Origin: Vogesella margarita
Lineage (GTDB): Bacteria; Pseudomonadota; Gammaproteobacteria; Burkholderiales; Chromobacteriaceae
Reading direction: 5' to 3'
NCBI RefSeq assembly: GCF_028548475.1
Contig: NZ_JAQQLE010000001.1
Location: 434,001-498,000 of the forward strand
Length of the DNA stretch: 64,000 nucleotides
A program made the translations under genes and the position numbers. Every line of letters begins with the position of its first letter. Position 1 is the stretch's first letter. Under the pieces are notes generated by a model. That model had not been told where the DNA came from, made no database searches, and worked only from the letters and a program-made list of their open reading frames with translations. Shown here one piece after another: positions 8,512-20,446 of this stretch.

Positions 8512-9407
8512 GATGCTTTACCTCCTTTGCGGCGCAGTTTGGCTTTCAGTTGCGGCAGTACCAGCGCGCCGCCCACCAGCAGTGCGGTGATCAGGTTCAG
8601 GTCCTGCGCCTGCAAACCGATGAAGTCGGCGTTCAGTGCCACCGCGATCAGCAGGCGATAGAGCAGGGCACCGATGATGGTGGCCAGCGTGATCACCCAC
8701 AGCTTGCGCGACGGCAGCAGGGTTTCGCCGATGATTACTGCGGCCAAGCCCACCACGATGGTGCCCACGCCCATCGACACGTCGGCGCCGCCCTGGGTCT
8801 GTACGTACAGCGCGCCGGCCAGCGCGATCAGCGCATTGGACAGCGCCATGCCGGACAGCACCATGCGCTCGGTGGCCACGCCCTGGGCACGGGCCATGCG
8901 CGGGTTGGCGCCGGTGGCGCGCATCGCGAGGCCGGTCTGCGAGGCAAAGAACAGGTCCAGGCCGATCTTGGTGGCGACGATGATCACCGCCAGCACCGCC
9001 GGCTGCACCAGCCAGCTGTTTTCCAGCGCCTCGCCGATGAACGGGGCAAACACCGTCGGCGAGCCGATCAGCGGCATATTGGGCGCGCCCATGATGCGCA
9101 GGTTGATCGAGTACAGCGCGATCATCACCAGGATACTGGCCAGCAGCTGCAGGATGTTGAGGCGCACGTGCAGCCAGGCGGTGACGAGGCCGGAGGCGGC
9201 ACCGGCCAACGCGGCGAAGGCGCAGGCCAGCCACGGGTCGTGGCCGCCGGCGATCAGAGTGGCGGCGACGGCGCCGCCCAGCGGGAAGCTGCCGTCGGCG
9301 GTGAGGTCGGGGAAATCAAGGGTGCGGAAGGAAATCAGCACGCCCAGCGCCACCAGCGCAAAGATCAGACCGATTTCCAGGGCACCCATCAACGCGATTG
9401 GGGTCAT
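8508..9407 (-). CDS. ABC transporter permease (branched-chain/TrpY-like family)
   Basis: 299 residues with about eight or nine hydrophobic segments of the BPD_transp_2 type, beginning IALMGALEIGLIFALVALGV and containing LDFPDLTADGSFPLGGAV, typical of permeases paired with PF04392 binding proteins. In family members the ligand can be tryptophan or other amino acids, but the sequence here does not fix it. It lies between the binding-protein gene (108 bp upstream) and the ATPase. Confidence 0.92.
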   Translation of the reverse strand: MTPIALMGALEIGLIFALVALGVLISFRTLDFPDLTADGSFPLGGAVAATLIAGGHDPWLACAFAALAGAASGLVTAWLHVRLNILQLLASILVMIALYSINLRIMGAPNMPLIGSPTVFAPFIGEALENSWLVQPAVLAVIIVATKIGLDLFFASQTGLAMRATGANPRMARAQGVATERMVLSGMALSNALIALAGALYVQTQGGADVSMGVGTIVVGLAAVIIGETLLPSRKLWVITLATIIGALLYRLLIAVALNADFIGLQAQDLNLITALLVGGALVLPQLKAKLRRKGGKAS

Positions 9408-9477
9408 GGCTTACCTGTAATAGCAAGCGCTCCTGTGCGCCAATTGGTAATTGGGCATCGCGGAGCGCGGAGTGAAC

Positions 9478-9511
9478 AAGGTTGGCCGCAACGGTGGTTG
9501 CGGCCAACGTT
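9478..9511. repeat. Facing motif pair between the binding-protein and permease genes
   Basis: GTTGGCCGCAAC (9481-9492) and GTTGCGGCCAAC (9497-9508) form a perfect 12-bp stem with loop GGTG. It falls within an operon, after the substrate-binding protein gene, where a partial terminator or RNA stabiliser would raise expression of the binding protein relative to the membrane parts. Confidence 0.8.
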
Positions 9512-9515
9512 GGCA

Positions 9516-10484
9516 TTACTTGATGATTTCCTTGGCTTCCTTCAGCAGGGCCGGCGACAGGGTGACGCCCTGTTTCTGCGCGGCGCCCTGGTTCAGCGTC
9601 AGCGACAGCTTCTCGCCGACCTGCGGCGCGATGGTTGCTGGCTTCTCGCCTTTCAGGATGCGTACCACCAGCTTGCCGGTCTGGCGGCCGATGTCGTAGT
9701 AGTTCTGGCCCAGCGCCGCGGTGGCGCCACGCTTCACCGAATCGGTATCGGCGGCTACCAGCGGGATCTTGGCCTGCTGTGCCACGCCGACCAGCGACTC
9801 GTAGGTCGATACCACGTTGTTGTCGGTGCTGGTGTAGATCACGTCCACTTTGCCGATCAGGCTCTTGGCGGCCGGGGCCACGTCCACGGTGCGTGCCGCC
9901 GGGGCTTCCACCAGGGTCATGCCGCGCTTGGCCAGCTCGGCCTTCAGTTCCTTGGCCACGATCACCGAGTTCACTTCACCCGGGCTGTACACCATGCCGA
10001 CGCGCTTGGCGCCCGGCTTCACCTTGGCGATCAGGTCAACCTGCGACGACAGCTTCAGCATGTCGGACACGCCGGTAACGTTGCCGTTGCCGGCTTTCCA
10101 GCTCTTCACCAGCTTGGCGGCGACCGGGTCGGTCACCGCGGTGAACACCACCGGAATGCTGCGGGTGCCGGCGACGGCTGCCTGCGCGCTCGGGGTGGCG
10201 ATGGCCACGATCACGTCCGGACCGTCACCGATGAACTTGCGGGCGATCTGCGCGGCGGTGGCCGGGTTGCCCTGTGCACTCTGGTACTGGTACTTGATCT
10301 GCTTGCCGGCCTCGAAGCCGGCCGCCTTCAGTTCGTCTTCCACGCCCTTGCGCGCGGCATCCAGCGCCGGGTGATCCACAATGGCGGTGACAGCGACGGA
10401 TTTCATGTCGGCGGCAGTGGCGAACGGGCTGAGGCTGGCGGCCAGCAGCGCGGCCAATACAGTGCGGCGAGGGAAGTTCATCAT
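9516..10484 (-). CDS. ABC transporter substrate-binding protein (PF04392 type)
   Basis: 322 residues with an N-terminal signal peptide (RRTVLAALLAASLSPFATAA). The mature part has the periplasmic-binding fold of the ABC_sub_bind family: VTAIVDHPALDAARKGVEDELKAAG near the start and the conserved VYTSTDNNVVS in the second half. The first of two adjacent ATGs (10484) has AAAGGT 6 bases upstream. It is the first gene of the importer operon. An AT-rich promoter region of about 220 bp lies upstream; I could not pick a single convincing promoter there. Confidence 0.92.
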   Translation of the reverse strand: MMNFPRRTVLAALLAASLSPFATAADMKSVAVTAIVDHPALDAARKGVEDELKAAGFEAGKQIKYQYQSAQGNPATAAQIARKFIGDGPDVIVAIATPSAQAAVAGTRSIPVVFTAVTDPVAAKLVKSWKAGNGNVTGVSDMLKLSSQVDLIAKVKPGAKRVGMVYSPGEVNSVIVAKELKAELAKRGMTLVEAPAARTVDVAPAAKSLIGKVDVIYTSTDNNVVSTYESLVGVAQQAKIPLVAADTDSVKRGATAALGQNYYDIGRQTGKLVVRILKGEKPATIAPQVGEKLSLTLNQGAAQKQGVTLSPALLKEAKEIIK

Positions 10485-10644
10485 GGCGATACCTTTGGTT
10501 CCGGATGGTATTGTTGACTTGGGAATGCAGCTTTCGCGCAATGATATTGCAAAACACCGCGAATTTCAGTTTGTGCAAAGCAATAATATTTCAAATATTG
10601 TATACATGGGGAGCAATCTGCCACCACTTGCGGCATTGCGAAGC

Positions 10645-10667
10645 GAAAAGGCCCCATAACGGGGCCT
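10645..10667 (-). terminator. Rho-independent terminator of aceB
   Basis: On the minus strand AGGCCCC and GGGGCCT form a 7-bp stem with loop GTTAT followed by TTTTCG, 38 bases after the aceB stop. Confidence 0.75.
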
Positions 10668-10704
10668 GGACGCTCTTTGCTATCAAAATGGGCAGGGCGG
10701 CGCC

Positions 10705-12300
10705 TCAGTCCAGATACTCGTTGCCGGGCAGGGTCAGGAAATCGATGAACTCGTCGCTGCTGACCAGCAGGTCGAACAGCTGCGCCGCGTCCTCGAACTG
10801 GCGGCGCCAGCGGCTGCCGTACTCGGCGCGCAGCTTGTTGATCTCGTCGGCGGCCAGGTCGCGGAACAGGCCCAGCGTCACCTTGCGGCCGTCGTCCAGT
10901 ACCCCTTTCGGGCTGCGTATCCACTGCCAGATCTGCGAGCGGGCGATCTCGGCGGTGGCGGCCTCTTCCAGCAGGTTGTGGATAGGCACGCAGCCGTTGC
11001 CGCTGAACCAGGCGCCGAGGTACTGGATGCCGACGTTGATGTTGTTGCGCAGGCCTTGCTCGGAGATCGGTGTTTCCGGCTGGAAGTTGAGCAGGTCGGC
11101 GGCGGTGATCAGCACATCGTCGCGCCGGCGTTGCCACTGGTGGACGGCACTACCCAGCACGCTGCGGAAGGCCTCGTGCGCCAGCGGCACCAGTCCGGGG
11201 TGGGCGACCCAGCCGCCGTCGTAGCCGTCGCGCGCGTCGCGTTCCTTTTCGGCTCGGATTTCGGCCAGCGCCAGCTCGTTGCGGCTGGGGTCGTGCTTGA
11301 TCGGGATCAGCGCCGACATGCCGCCGATGGCCGGCGCACCGCGCTGGTGGCAGGTCTTGATCAGCTGCAGCGCGTAGGAGCGCATGAAGGGCACGCGCAT
11401 GGTGATGCGCTCGCGGTCGGCGAGGCAGAACTCGCGGTTGTGACGGAAGTGCTTGATGCAGCTGAAGATGTAGTCCCAGCGACCGGCGTTCAGCCCGGCA
11501 CTGTGCTCGCGCAGCTCGTACAGGATTTCGTCCATCTCGAAGGCGGCGAGGATGTTCTCGATCATCACCGTGGCCTTGATGCTGCCGCGCGGCAGCCGCA
11601 GCCACTCCTGGGCGCAGATGAAAATATCGTTCCACAGCCGCGCTTCAAGGTGCGACTCCAGCTTGGGCAGGTAGTAGTAGGGCGCGCGGCCAAGTTCGTG
11701 CAGGGCGGCGGCATTGTGAAAGTACGACAGCGCAAAATCGAACAGGCCGCCGTTGACCATCTGGCCGTCGACCAGCAGGTGTTTTTCCGGCAGGTGCCAG
11801 CCGCGCGGGCGCACCATCAGTGTGGCGATGTTGTCGTTGAGACGGTAGTGGCGGCCGTCTTGGCCGTGGTAGCTCAGCGTCTTGCGCCAGGCGTCGCGCA
11901 GGTTGATCTGCCCCTGCAGCTGGTTGTTCCAGCTCGGGCATTGCGCATCCTCGAAATCGACCATGAACACGCCGGCGCCGGAGTTCAGCGCGTTGATCAT
12001 CACCTTGCGCTCGGCGGGGCCGGTAATCTCGACGCGGCGGTCGTGCAGGTCGGCCGGCAGCGGCGCGATCTGCCAGTCACCCTGGCGGATGGCGGTAGTT
12101 TCCGGCAGGAAGTCGGGCAGGGTGCCGGCATCAAGGCTGGCCTGGCGTTGCTGGCGGCGCTGCATCAGTTCGCGGCGCTGCGGCTCGAAGCGGCGGTGCA
12201 GCGCGGCGACAAAGGCCAGCGCCTCGGGGGTGAGGATGGCGGCAAACGCGCCGCTGACCGGGGCGTTGATGTCCACGCCTTGCGGCAGAACCTGCGTCAT
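10705..12300 (-). CDS. aceB: Malate synthase A
   Basis: Condenses glyoxylate with acetyl-CoA to malate in the glyoxylate shunt. 531 residues, the usual length of the A isoform. Conserved blocks include VMINALNSGAGVFMVDFEDA, the signature-region SAGLNAGRWDYIFS, and the C-terminal QWIRSPKGVLDDG region. GGAGAG precedes the ATG. It is transcribed divergently from a LysR regulator across a 164-bp AT-rich gap, which makes that regulator its likely controller. No isocitrate lyase gene is in the window. Confidence 0.97.
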   Translation of the reverse strand: MTQVLPQGVDINAPVSGAFAAILTPEALAFVAALHRRFEPQRRELMQRRQQRQASLDAGTLPDFLPETTAIRQGDWQIAPLPADLHDRRVEITGPAERKVMINALNSGAGVFMVDFEDAQCPSWNNQLQGQINLRDAWRKTLSYHGQDGRHYRLNDNIATLMVRPRGWHLPEKHLLVDGQMVNGGLFDFALSYFHNAAALHELGRAPYYYLPKLESHLEARLWNDIFICAQEWLRLPRGSIKATVMIENILAAFEMDEILYELREHSAGLNAGRWDYIFSCIKHFRHNREFCLADRERITMRVPFMRSYALQLIKTCHQRGAPAIGGMSALIPIKHDPSRNELALAEIRAEKERDARDGYDGGWVAHPGLVPLAHEAFRSVLGSAVHQWQRRRDDVLITAADLLNFQPETPISEQGLRNNINVGIQYLGAWFSGNGCVPIHNLLEEAATAEIARSQIWQWIRSPKGVLDDGRKVTLGLFRDLAADEINKLRAEYGSRWRRQFEDAAQLFDLLVSSDEFIDFLTLPGNEYLD

Positions 12301-12464
12301 GGGTGTTCTCTCCTGGGCTTGTCGGGTGGTGCGGCAAGTTTCTATTTTTATTTGCGATCTTGCTTAGCAACTGCTTGCTTTGCGATGGCAGTTTAGCATG
12401 TGGCAGTGCGGGAAAATCCGGTAAGATCGCTAAACATATTTTACTTTTTGTGAGGTAATGCCCG

Positions 12465-13355
12465 GTGCTGAAGCAGATGGAAACCTTTGTCGCGGTGGTC
12501 AATCTGGGCAGCCTGTCGGCGGCGGCGCGACAAGAGGGGGTGGTGGCGGCGATGATAGGCCGGCGCCTGGATGCGCTGGAGGAGCGGCTGGGGGTCAAGC
12601 TGCTGGTGCGCACCACGCGCAGCGTGACCCTGACGCAGGAGGGCAGCGCCTTTTTCGAGGATTGCCAACGCATTCTCGCCGAGCTGGCCGAGGCCGAGGC
12701 GGCGGTGGCCTCCGGCAGTGGTCGTGCCCGCGGCCACCTGCGGCTGTCGGCGCCGGCCGGGTTCGGCCGCCGTCATGTCGCGCCGCACATCGCCTCCTTC
12801 CAGCAGGCGCATCCTGACCTGCGCGTCACGCTGGACCTGTCCGACCGGCTGGTGGATCTGGCGCGCGACCGCATCGACTGCGCGATCCGCATTTCCGATC
12901 TGGCCGATTCCTCGCTGGTGGCGGTGCGGCTGGCGGAGAACCGGCGCGTGGTGGTGGCATCGCCGGCCTATCTGGCGCGGCACGGCATCCCGCGCACGCT
13001 GGAAGACCTGGCCGGCCACAACTGCCTGTCGCTGGGCGAGAGCCAGAGCCGCGGCTGGACCTTCAAGGTCGACGGCGAGCTGCTCAACCTGCGCGTGCGC
13101 GGCGTGCTGGAGTGCAACGACGGCGCGGTGCTGCACGACTGGGCGCTGGCCGGGCTGGGGCTGGCGTGGCGTTCGCTGTGGGAGGTGAAGGACGATCTGT
13201 CGGACGGGCGGCTGGTGACGGTGCTGGAGCGTTTCTCGTCGCCGGATTACCCGGTGTACGCGGTGGTGCCGCAGCGGCGCTTCCTGCCGGGGCGGGTGCG
13301 CCTGTTCATCGATCACCTGAAGGCGTGCTACAGCAGCCCGGGCTACTGGGACTAG
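12465..13355 (+). CDS. LysR-family transcriptional regulator divergent from aceB
   Basis: 296 residues. The N-terminal winged HTH (LKQMETFVAVVNLGSLSAAARQEGVVAAMIGRRLDALEERLGVKLL) is followed by a periplasmic-binding-like effector domain. It belongs to the CrgA/DsdC-like majority class of LysR proteins. Start is GTG 12465 with TGAGGT 8 bases upstream. The divergent arrangement suggests control of aceB, probably by a carboxylate or acyl-CoA intermediate; this is inference. Confidence 0.92.
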   Translation: MLKQMETFVAVVNLGSLSAAARQEGVVAAMIGRRLDALEERLGVKLLVRTTRSVTLTQEGSAFFEDCQRILAELAEAEAAVASGSGRARGHLRLSAPAGFGRRHVAPHIASFQQAHPDLRVTLDLSDRLVDLARDRIDCAIRISDLADSSLVAVRLAENRRVVVASPAYLARHGIPRTLEDLAGHNCLSLGESQSRGWTFKVDGELLNLRVRGVLECNDGAVLHDWALAGLGLAWRSLWEVKDDLSDGRLVTVLERFSSPDYPVYAVVPQRRFLPGRVRLFIDHLKACYSSPGYWD

Positions 13356-13366
13356 CGGGACAGGCT

Positions 13367-13380
13367 TGCGGCCAACCTTG
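13367..13380 (+). repeat. Single intergenic copy of TGCGGCCAACCTTG
   Basis: Exact 14-base match, 11 bases after the LysR stop. Confidence 0.75.
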
Positions 13381-13410
13381 GGATGATTTGTTTACGGCTG
13401 GGGGCTGTGG

Positions 13411-13439
13411 CGGGCGGCACGCATCGGTGCGGCCGCCCG
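13411..13439 (-). terminator. Possible terminator of the diguanylate cyclase gene
   Basis: CGGGCGGC and GCCGCCCG form an 8-bp stem around 13 bases, just after the stop at 13450 on the minus strand. There is no T-tract, so this is weak. Confidence 0.35.
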
Positions 13440-13449
13440 TCGGGAAAGG

Positions 13450-15258
13450 TCAGGGCATTTCCGCCGACAGGGTACGGTTCTTGCCGGCCAGCTTGGCGCG
13501 GTACATGGCGCCGTCGGCACGCTCGATCACGTCGCTATCGCACTCGCCGAGATGCCACTGCGCGACGCCGGCGCTGAAGGTGACTACCAGCCTGTCCTGG
13601 TTGGCGAGGAAGAAGTTCTTGGTCAGTTCGCGCTGCAGGCGCTGCACCAGTTCCACCGCTTCGTTGATGCCGGTTTCCGGCAGCAGCACCACGAACTCCT
13701 CGCCGCCGAAGCGGGCGACGATGTCGGAGCTGCGCAGCGAGCGGTGCATCAGTTCCACCAGATACTTCAGCACGTCGTCGCCGGTCAGGTGGCCGTAACG
13801 GTCGTTCAGCTGCTTGAAGTTGTCGACGTCGATCAGCGCCACCGACAGCGGCTGGCCATTGCGCTTGGCACGGCTGATCTCGCGCTCGAAGTGTTCTTCC
13901 AGGCCGCGGCGGTTGTAGGCGCCGGTGAGCTGGTCTTCCTTGATCTTGGCGCTGGCAGCTTCCAGCGCCTGTTCCAGTTCGCTGATGCGCTGCTGTGCGC
14001 TGTGCACCTCGTTGCGTGCGGCCAGCAGTTCGCCGTGCGATGTGCTGAGGTTGGTCTGCATGCTGGCGGTGTCGCTCAGCAGCGATTGCAGGATGTCGTT
14101 CAGCTGCTTGACGTCCTGGGTGCCGCGGATGCTTTCGCTGTGGCGGTGCAGGCGTTGCTGGAAGTCACCGGTGCTGCTGCTCATCAGCGACAGCTTGTCG
14201 AGGAAGGTGTCCAGCAGCGCGCGCAGCGAACTGGTGGCCTCGTCCAGCGAGTGCTTCAGCTTGCCCTGCTTGTGGATCACTTCCTTGAGACTGGCTTCCA
14301 GCTGGTAGAGGTGCTGGATCGAGATGTTCGGTTGCGCCAGGATCTGCTGCAGGCCGCTGATCTGGCCGACCAGATAGCTGTCGGACTGGTTCAGCTCGGC
14401 GACATTCTGCAGCATCAGCTGCATCAGGTTGGACAGGCCGGTAACCAGCCGTTCGTCATCGTGCGACTGCAGTTCGAGCCGGATCAGGAAGCTGCGCAGC
14501 TGCGGGAAGAAGTTGTCGACGTCGCGGCTGCTGTGGATGCTGTCCAGCGCGGTGCGGGTATCGCTGAAGTGCTGGGACAGTTCCGGGTAGTGCACCAGTC
14601 GCGGCTCGATGCCGAATTTGAGCGTGTAGTCGAGCACATCCTTCCACGCCTGGCAGCGCTCGGCGTCGTCGGCCTCGCTGGCGGTGGCCGCTACCGGCCC
14701 GGCGTTGCCGGCGGCCGGCAGGGTGCCCGCTTCCGGCAGGTTGCCCGCTTCCGGCGTTCCGCCCTGGCTATCGGCCGGCTGCAGCCAGCTTTTCACCAGG
14801 TTGTGCAGCTTTTCGTTGAGTTCGTCCGGCGCGTTGCCGAAGGACAGCAGCACCCGTTCCAGCGCCGACTGCTTGTAGTTCTGGCTCAGGGCCGGATTGC
14901 GGATTTCCCAGGCCTTCATCAGGTCCTGGATCAGGTTGCCCCAGTTTTGCGCCAGCTGGCGCTTGCGGCCGTTGAGTTCGGCCAGTTCCAGCGTCAGCTG
15001 CGGTACCAGCTCCCATTTTTCGTCGTCGATGGCGCGGCGCAGCTTGGCGATGCCGATCTTGCTGGACGGCTCATCCGCCGGCAGGCTCTCGTAGGCGCGC
15101 AGCAGCAGGTCGGCCAGCTTGTTGGTGCGGGCATCGGCGGGCACGCCCATGATTTCGCTGTAAACGCGTTCGAAATTGTCGGGAGTCGGGAGGAGTTTGC
15201 GTTGTGTTAGCTGTTTCAGCGTTTCGCGTGCGGTGTCGATAGGATTGTGCGTCGTCAT
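13450..15258 (-). CDS. Diguanylate cyclase (GGDEF domain) with long helical N-terminus
   Basis: Makes c-di-GMP from two GTP. 602 residues from the ATG at 15258, where NPIDTARETLKQLTQRKLLPTPDNF begins. About 430 residues of mainly helical, coiled-coil-prone sequence act as the sensory or scaffold part with no transmembrane segment, so the protein is cytosolic. The C-terminal GGDEF domain carries an active-type GGEEF and an inhibitory-site RSSD five residues before it, so product inhibition is expected. An upstream in-frame ATG at 15291 is possible; neither has a clear ribosome site. Confidence 0.93.
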   Translation of the reverse strand: MTTHNPIDTARETLKQLTQRKLLPTPDNFERVYSEIMGVPADARTNKLADLLLRAYESLPADEPSSKIGIAKLRRAIDDEKWELVPQLTLELAELNGRKRQLAQNWGNLIQDLMKAWEIRNPALSQNYKQSALERVLLSFGNAPDELNEKLHNLVKSWLQPADSQGGTPEAGNLPEAGTLPAAGNAGPVAATASEADDAERCQAWKDVLDYTLKFGIEPRLVHYPELSQHFSDTRTALDSIHSSRDVDNFFPQLRSFLIRLELQSHDDERLVTGLSNLMQLMLQNVAELNQSDSYLVGQISGLQQILAQPNISIQHLYQLEASLKEVIHKQGKLKHSLDEATSSLRALLDTFLDKLSLMSSSTGDFQQRLHRHSESIRGTQDVKQLNDILQSLLSDTASMQTNLSTSHGELLAARNEVHSAQQRISELEQALEAASAKIKEDQLTGAYNRRGLEEHFEREISRAKRNGQPLSVALIDVDNFKQLNDRYGHLTGDDVLKYLVELMHRSLRSSDIVARFGGEEFVVLLPETGINEAVELVQRLQRELTKNFFLANQDRLVVTFSAGVAQWHLGECDSDVIERADGAMYRAKLAGKNRTLSAEMP

Positions 15259-15332
15259 GGACCAGACCCGGGGGCTTTTATGAGCAACCATTATGTTTTT
15301 TTGAGCCTGCAGGGGAGGCCGGAGCCGCCCGG

Positions 15333-15626
15333 TTATTGAGCCTGCGAGGCGGTGCTATTGTCCAGTAGCTGGAAAAACACCTCGTTGTTCCGGATCATAC
15401 CAAGTTCATTTCGTGCACGCTCTTCGATTGCAGCAGAACCTTGCTTCAGGTCACGCACTTCGGCGTCGAGTGCGGCGTTGCGGCCAACCAGGACTGCGTT
15501 GGCCGCACGTTGTTCCTCGACCTGGGAGTCGAGTTGCCAGACCCTGAGCCAGCTGCCCTTGCCTAGCCAGAGTGGCCATTGCAGGGCAGCGATCAGGACA
15601 ATCAGCGTCAGGGTCAGCTTGCGCAT
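15333..15626 (-). CDS. ftsB: Cell division protein FtsB
   Basis: Single-pass inner-membrane component of the FtsQBL divisome complex. 97 residues: a short cytoplasmic start, one membrane segment ([19 protein letters not shown]), a coiled coil from about residue 30, and the [18 protein letters not shown] end typical of the family. It lies 3 bases downstream of eno in the same orientation, a common betaproteobacterial arrangement. A facing pair of the repeat motif (15479-15490 and 15496-15507) is embedded in the coding sequence at about residues 40-49. Confidence 0.95.
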   Translation of the reverse strand: MRKLTLTLIVLIAALQWPLWLGKGSWLRVWQLDSQVEEQRAANAVLVGRNAALDAEVRDLKQGSAAIEERARNELGMIRNNEVFFQLLDNSTASQAQ

Positions 15627-15629
15627 TGC

Positions 15630-16991
<1,362 letters not shown>

Positions 16992-16999
16992 TCAACCTG

Positions 17000-17851
17000 T
17001 TACAGCGCTTGTTCGGCAAATGGCTGACCCTTGACCAGCGCATCGATCTGCTTGAGCGTGTGCAGCAGGGTTTTCATGTGCGGCAGCGGCCAGGCGTTGG
17101 GGCCGTCGGACATGGCGCGGGCCGGGTCCGGATGCGTCTCCATGAACAGGCCGGCGATGCCGGTGGCTACCGCGGCGCGCGCCAGGACCGGCACGAATTC
17201 GCGCTGGCCGCCGGAGCTGGTGCCCTGGCCGCCGGGCAGCTGTACCGAGTGGGTGGCGTCGTACACCACCGGGCAGCCGGTCTCGCGCATGATCGCCAGC
17301 GAACGCATGTCGGACACTAGGTTGTTGTAGCCGAAGGAGGCGCCGCGTTCGCAGGCCATGAAGCTGTCCGGGTCGAGACCGGCTTCCAGCGCAGCTTCGC
17401 GCGCCTTGTCGATCACGTGTTTCATGTCGCCCGGTGCCATGAACTGGCCCTTCTTGATGTTCACCGGCTTGCCGCACACGGCGACGGCGCGGATGAAGTC
17501 GGTCTGGCGTGCGAGGAAGGCCGGGGTCTGCAGCACGTCGACGACGGCGGCAACGTGCGGTACCTGTTCCTCGGTGTGTACGTCGGTCAGCACCGGCACG
17601 CCGATCTGGCGGCGTACCTCGGCCAGGATGCGCAGGCCTTCTTCCATGCCGAAGCCGCGGAACGACTTGCCGGACGAGCGGTTGGCCTTGTCGAAACTGG
17701 ACTTGTAGATGAAGTTGATGCCCAGTTCGCTGGTGATTTCCTTCAGCTGACCGGCGGTATCCAGCGCCATCTGTTCGCTCTCGATCACGCAGGGACCGGC
17801 AATCAGGAACAGCGGCTGGTCAAGGCCGACTTCGAATCCGGCGAGTTTCAT
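17000..17851 (-). CDS. kdsA: 2-dehydro-3-deoxyphosphooctonate aldolase (KDO-8-P synthase)
   Basis: Condenses PEP with arabinose-5-phosphate to make KDO-8-P for the lipopolysaccharide inner core. 283 residues, the standard size. Conserved motifs are [39 protein letters not shown] and [11 protein letters not shown]. It lies downstream of pyrG and upstream of eno, the classic beta/gamma cluster, with motif hairpins separating the three genes. Confidence 0.98.
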   Translation of the reverse strand: MKLAGFEVGLDQPLFLIAGPCVIESEQMALDTAGQLKEITSELGINFIYKSSFDKANRSSGKSFRGFGMEEGLRILAEVRRQIGVPVLTDVHTEEQVPHVAAVVDVLQTPAFLARQTDFIRAVAVCGKPVNIKKGQFMAPGDMKHVIDKAREAALEAGLDPDSFMACERGASFGYNNLVSDMRSLAIMRETGCPVVYDATHSVQLPGGQGTSSGGQREFVPVLARAAVATGIAGLFMETHPDPARAMSDGPNAWPLPHMKTLLHTLKQIDALVKGQPFAEQAL

Positions 17852-17874
17852 GGTGTGTGTCCTTCAGCTGGAAG

Positions 17875-17906
17875 CAGGGTTGGCCGCAGTGCTGCGGCCA
17901 ACCCTG
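17875..17906. repeat. Facing motif pair between pyrG and kdsA
   Basis: CAGGGTTGGCCGCAG and CTGCGGCCAACCCTG form a perfect 15-bp stem with a two-base loop, 8 bases after the pyrG stop. Confidence 0.8.
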
Positions 17907-17913
17907 GATGGCA

Positions 17914-19584
<1,671 letters not shown>

Positions 19585-19661
19585 TTAACCGAAAGCCGCA
19601 CTTTTTTGAATGGGCAATGCGCGACTGTTTGCCGTTTGTCTGCAATTACTTGCCGCTGCTC

Positions 19662-19687
19662 CGCCGGGCGGGTGCCGCCGGTTTTTG
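19662..19687 (+). terminator. Terminator-like hairpin with no obvious upstream gene
   Basis: GGGCGG and CCGCC(GG) pair across GTG and are followed by TTTTT. It lies in the 347-bp gap between divergent pyrG and rpmB and points rightwards. The rest of that gap holds the two promoter regions and no gene that I can support. Confidence 0.35.
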
Positions 19688-19837
19688 TGGTGCAAGCCAC
19701 AGTTGTTCGCGGTGGCTGCGTTTCATGACAATTAAAGCGTGCGTGCGCCGTAGCCTTGTTGTATTATTGCGGATTCTTTTAGCCGCTCACGCATGGCGGG
19801 TGATACTGTCGGGTTCCATGACCGACAGGGCGCCGTC

Positions 19838-19867
19838 TTGTCGAATGGCTTCTTAATATGGTATAAG
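19838..19867 (+). promoter_or_regulatory. Sigma70 promoter for rpmB-rpmG
   Basis: TTGTCG (19838-19843), 18-base spacer, TATAAG (19862-19867), 34 bases upstream of the rpmB start; GGGAG serves as the ribosome site. Confidence 0.55.
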
Positions 19868-19901
19868 TTTACCTTTTACCGGCTTTTGGGAGTGATGAAC
19901 C

Positions 19902-20135
19902 ATGGCGCGTGTTTGCAAAGTCACCGGCAAGCGTCCGATGACCGGGAACAATGTGTCCCACGCCAATAACAAGACTAAGCGTCGTTTTCTGCCTAACCTG
20001 CAATATCGCAAGTTCTGGGTAGAGAGCGAAAATCGTTGGGTGCGTCTGCGTATTTCTAACGCAGCACTGCGTACCATCGATAAGGTAGGCATCGACGCCG
20101 TTCTGGCCGACCTGCGTGCTCGCGGCGAGCTGTAA
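19902..20135 (+). CDS. rpmB: 50S ribosomal protein L28
   Basis: 77 residues beginning [28 protein letters not shown], a typical L28. First gene of the rpmB-rpmG pair. Confidence 0.98.
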   Translation: MARVCKVTGKRPMTGNNVSHANNKTKRRFLPNLQYRKFWVESENRWVRLRISNAALRTIDKVGIDAVLADLRARGEL

Positions 20136-20171
20136 TTTTTCGACCGACGAAATCGACAATAAGGAATAGCC

Positions 20172-20327
20172 ATGCGCGACAAGATCAAGCTGGAATCGAC
20201 CGCAGGTACCGGTCACTTCTACACTACCACCAAGAACAAGCGTACGATGCCTGAGAAAATGGAGATCAAAAAATTTGATCCCGTTGCTCGCAAGCATGTT
20301 CTGTACAAGGAAATCAAACTGAAGTAA
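20172..20327 (+). CDS. rpmG: 50S ribosomal protein L33
   Basis: 51 residues: [20 protein letters not shown] at the start, then [16 protein letters not shown] and VLYKEIKLK. It lacks the four zinc-binding cysteines, so it is the zinc-free form. AAGGA stands 7 bases before the ATG. It follows rpmB by 36 bases and is closed by a strong terminator. It is easy to miss because of its size. Confidence 0.97.
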   Translation: MRDKIKLESTAGTGHFYTTTKNKRTMPEKMEIKKFDPVARKHVLYKEIKLK

Positions 20328-20350
20328 TTCAGTCTGGTTGTCTTGTTGAG

Positions 20351-20382
20351 AAAAGCCCTTTGACTCGTCAAAGGGCTTTTTG
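20351..20382 (+). terminator. Rho-independent terminator after rpmG
   Basis: AAAAGCCCTTTGA and TCAAAGGGCTTTT form a perfect 13-bp stem with loop CTCG and a T-tail. Confidence 0.92.
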
Positions 20383-20411
20383 TTTGGTGCTGGCGGTTAT
20401 CGCGCAGCAAG

Positions 20412-20445
20412 AACACGCTGCGGCCAGGGTTGGCCGCAGCGTGTT
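20412..20445. terminator. Motif-derived palindrome between rpmG and the Ubi hydroxylase gene
   Basis: AACACGCTGCGGCCA and TGGCCGCAGCGTGTT form a perfect 15-bp stem with loop GGGT. It contains one motif copy and most of a second. It lies 2 bases after the convergent minus-strand gene stop and is a likely bidirectional terminator. Confidence 0.7.
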
Positions 20446-20446
20446 T

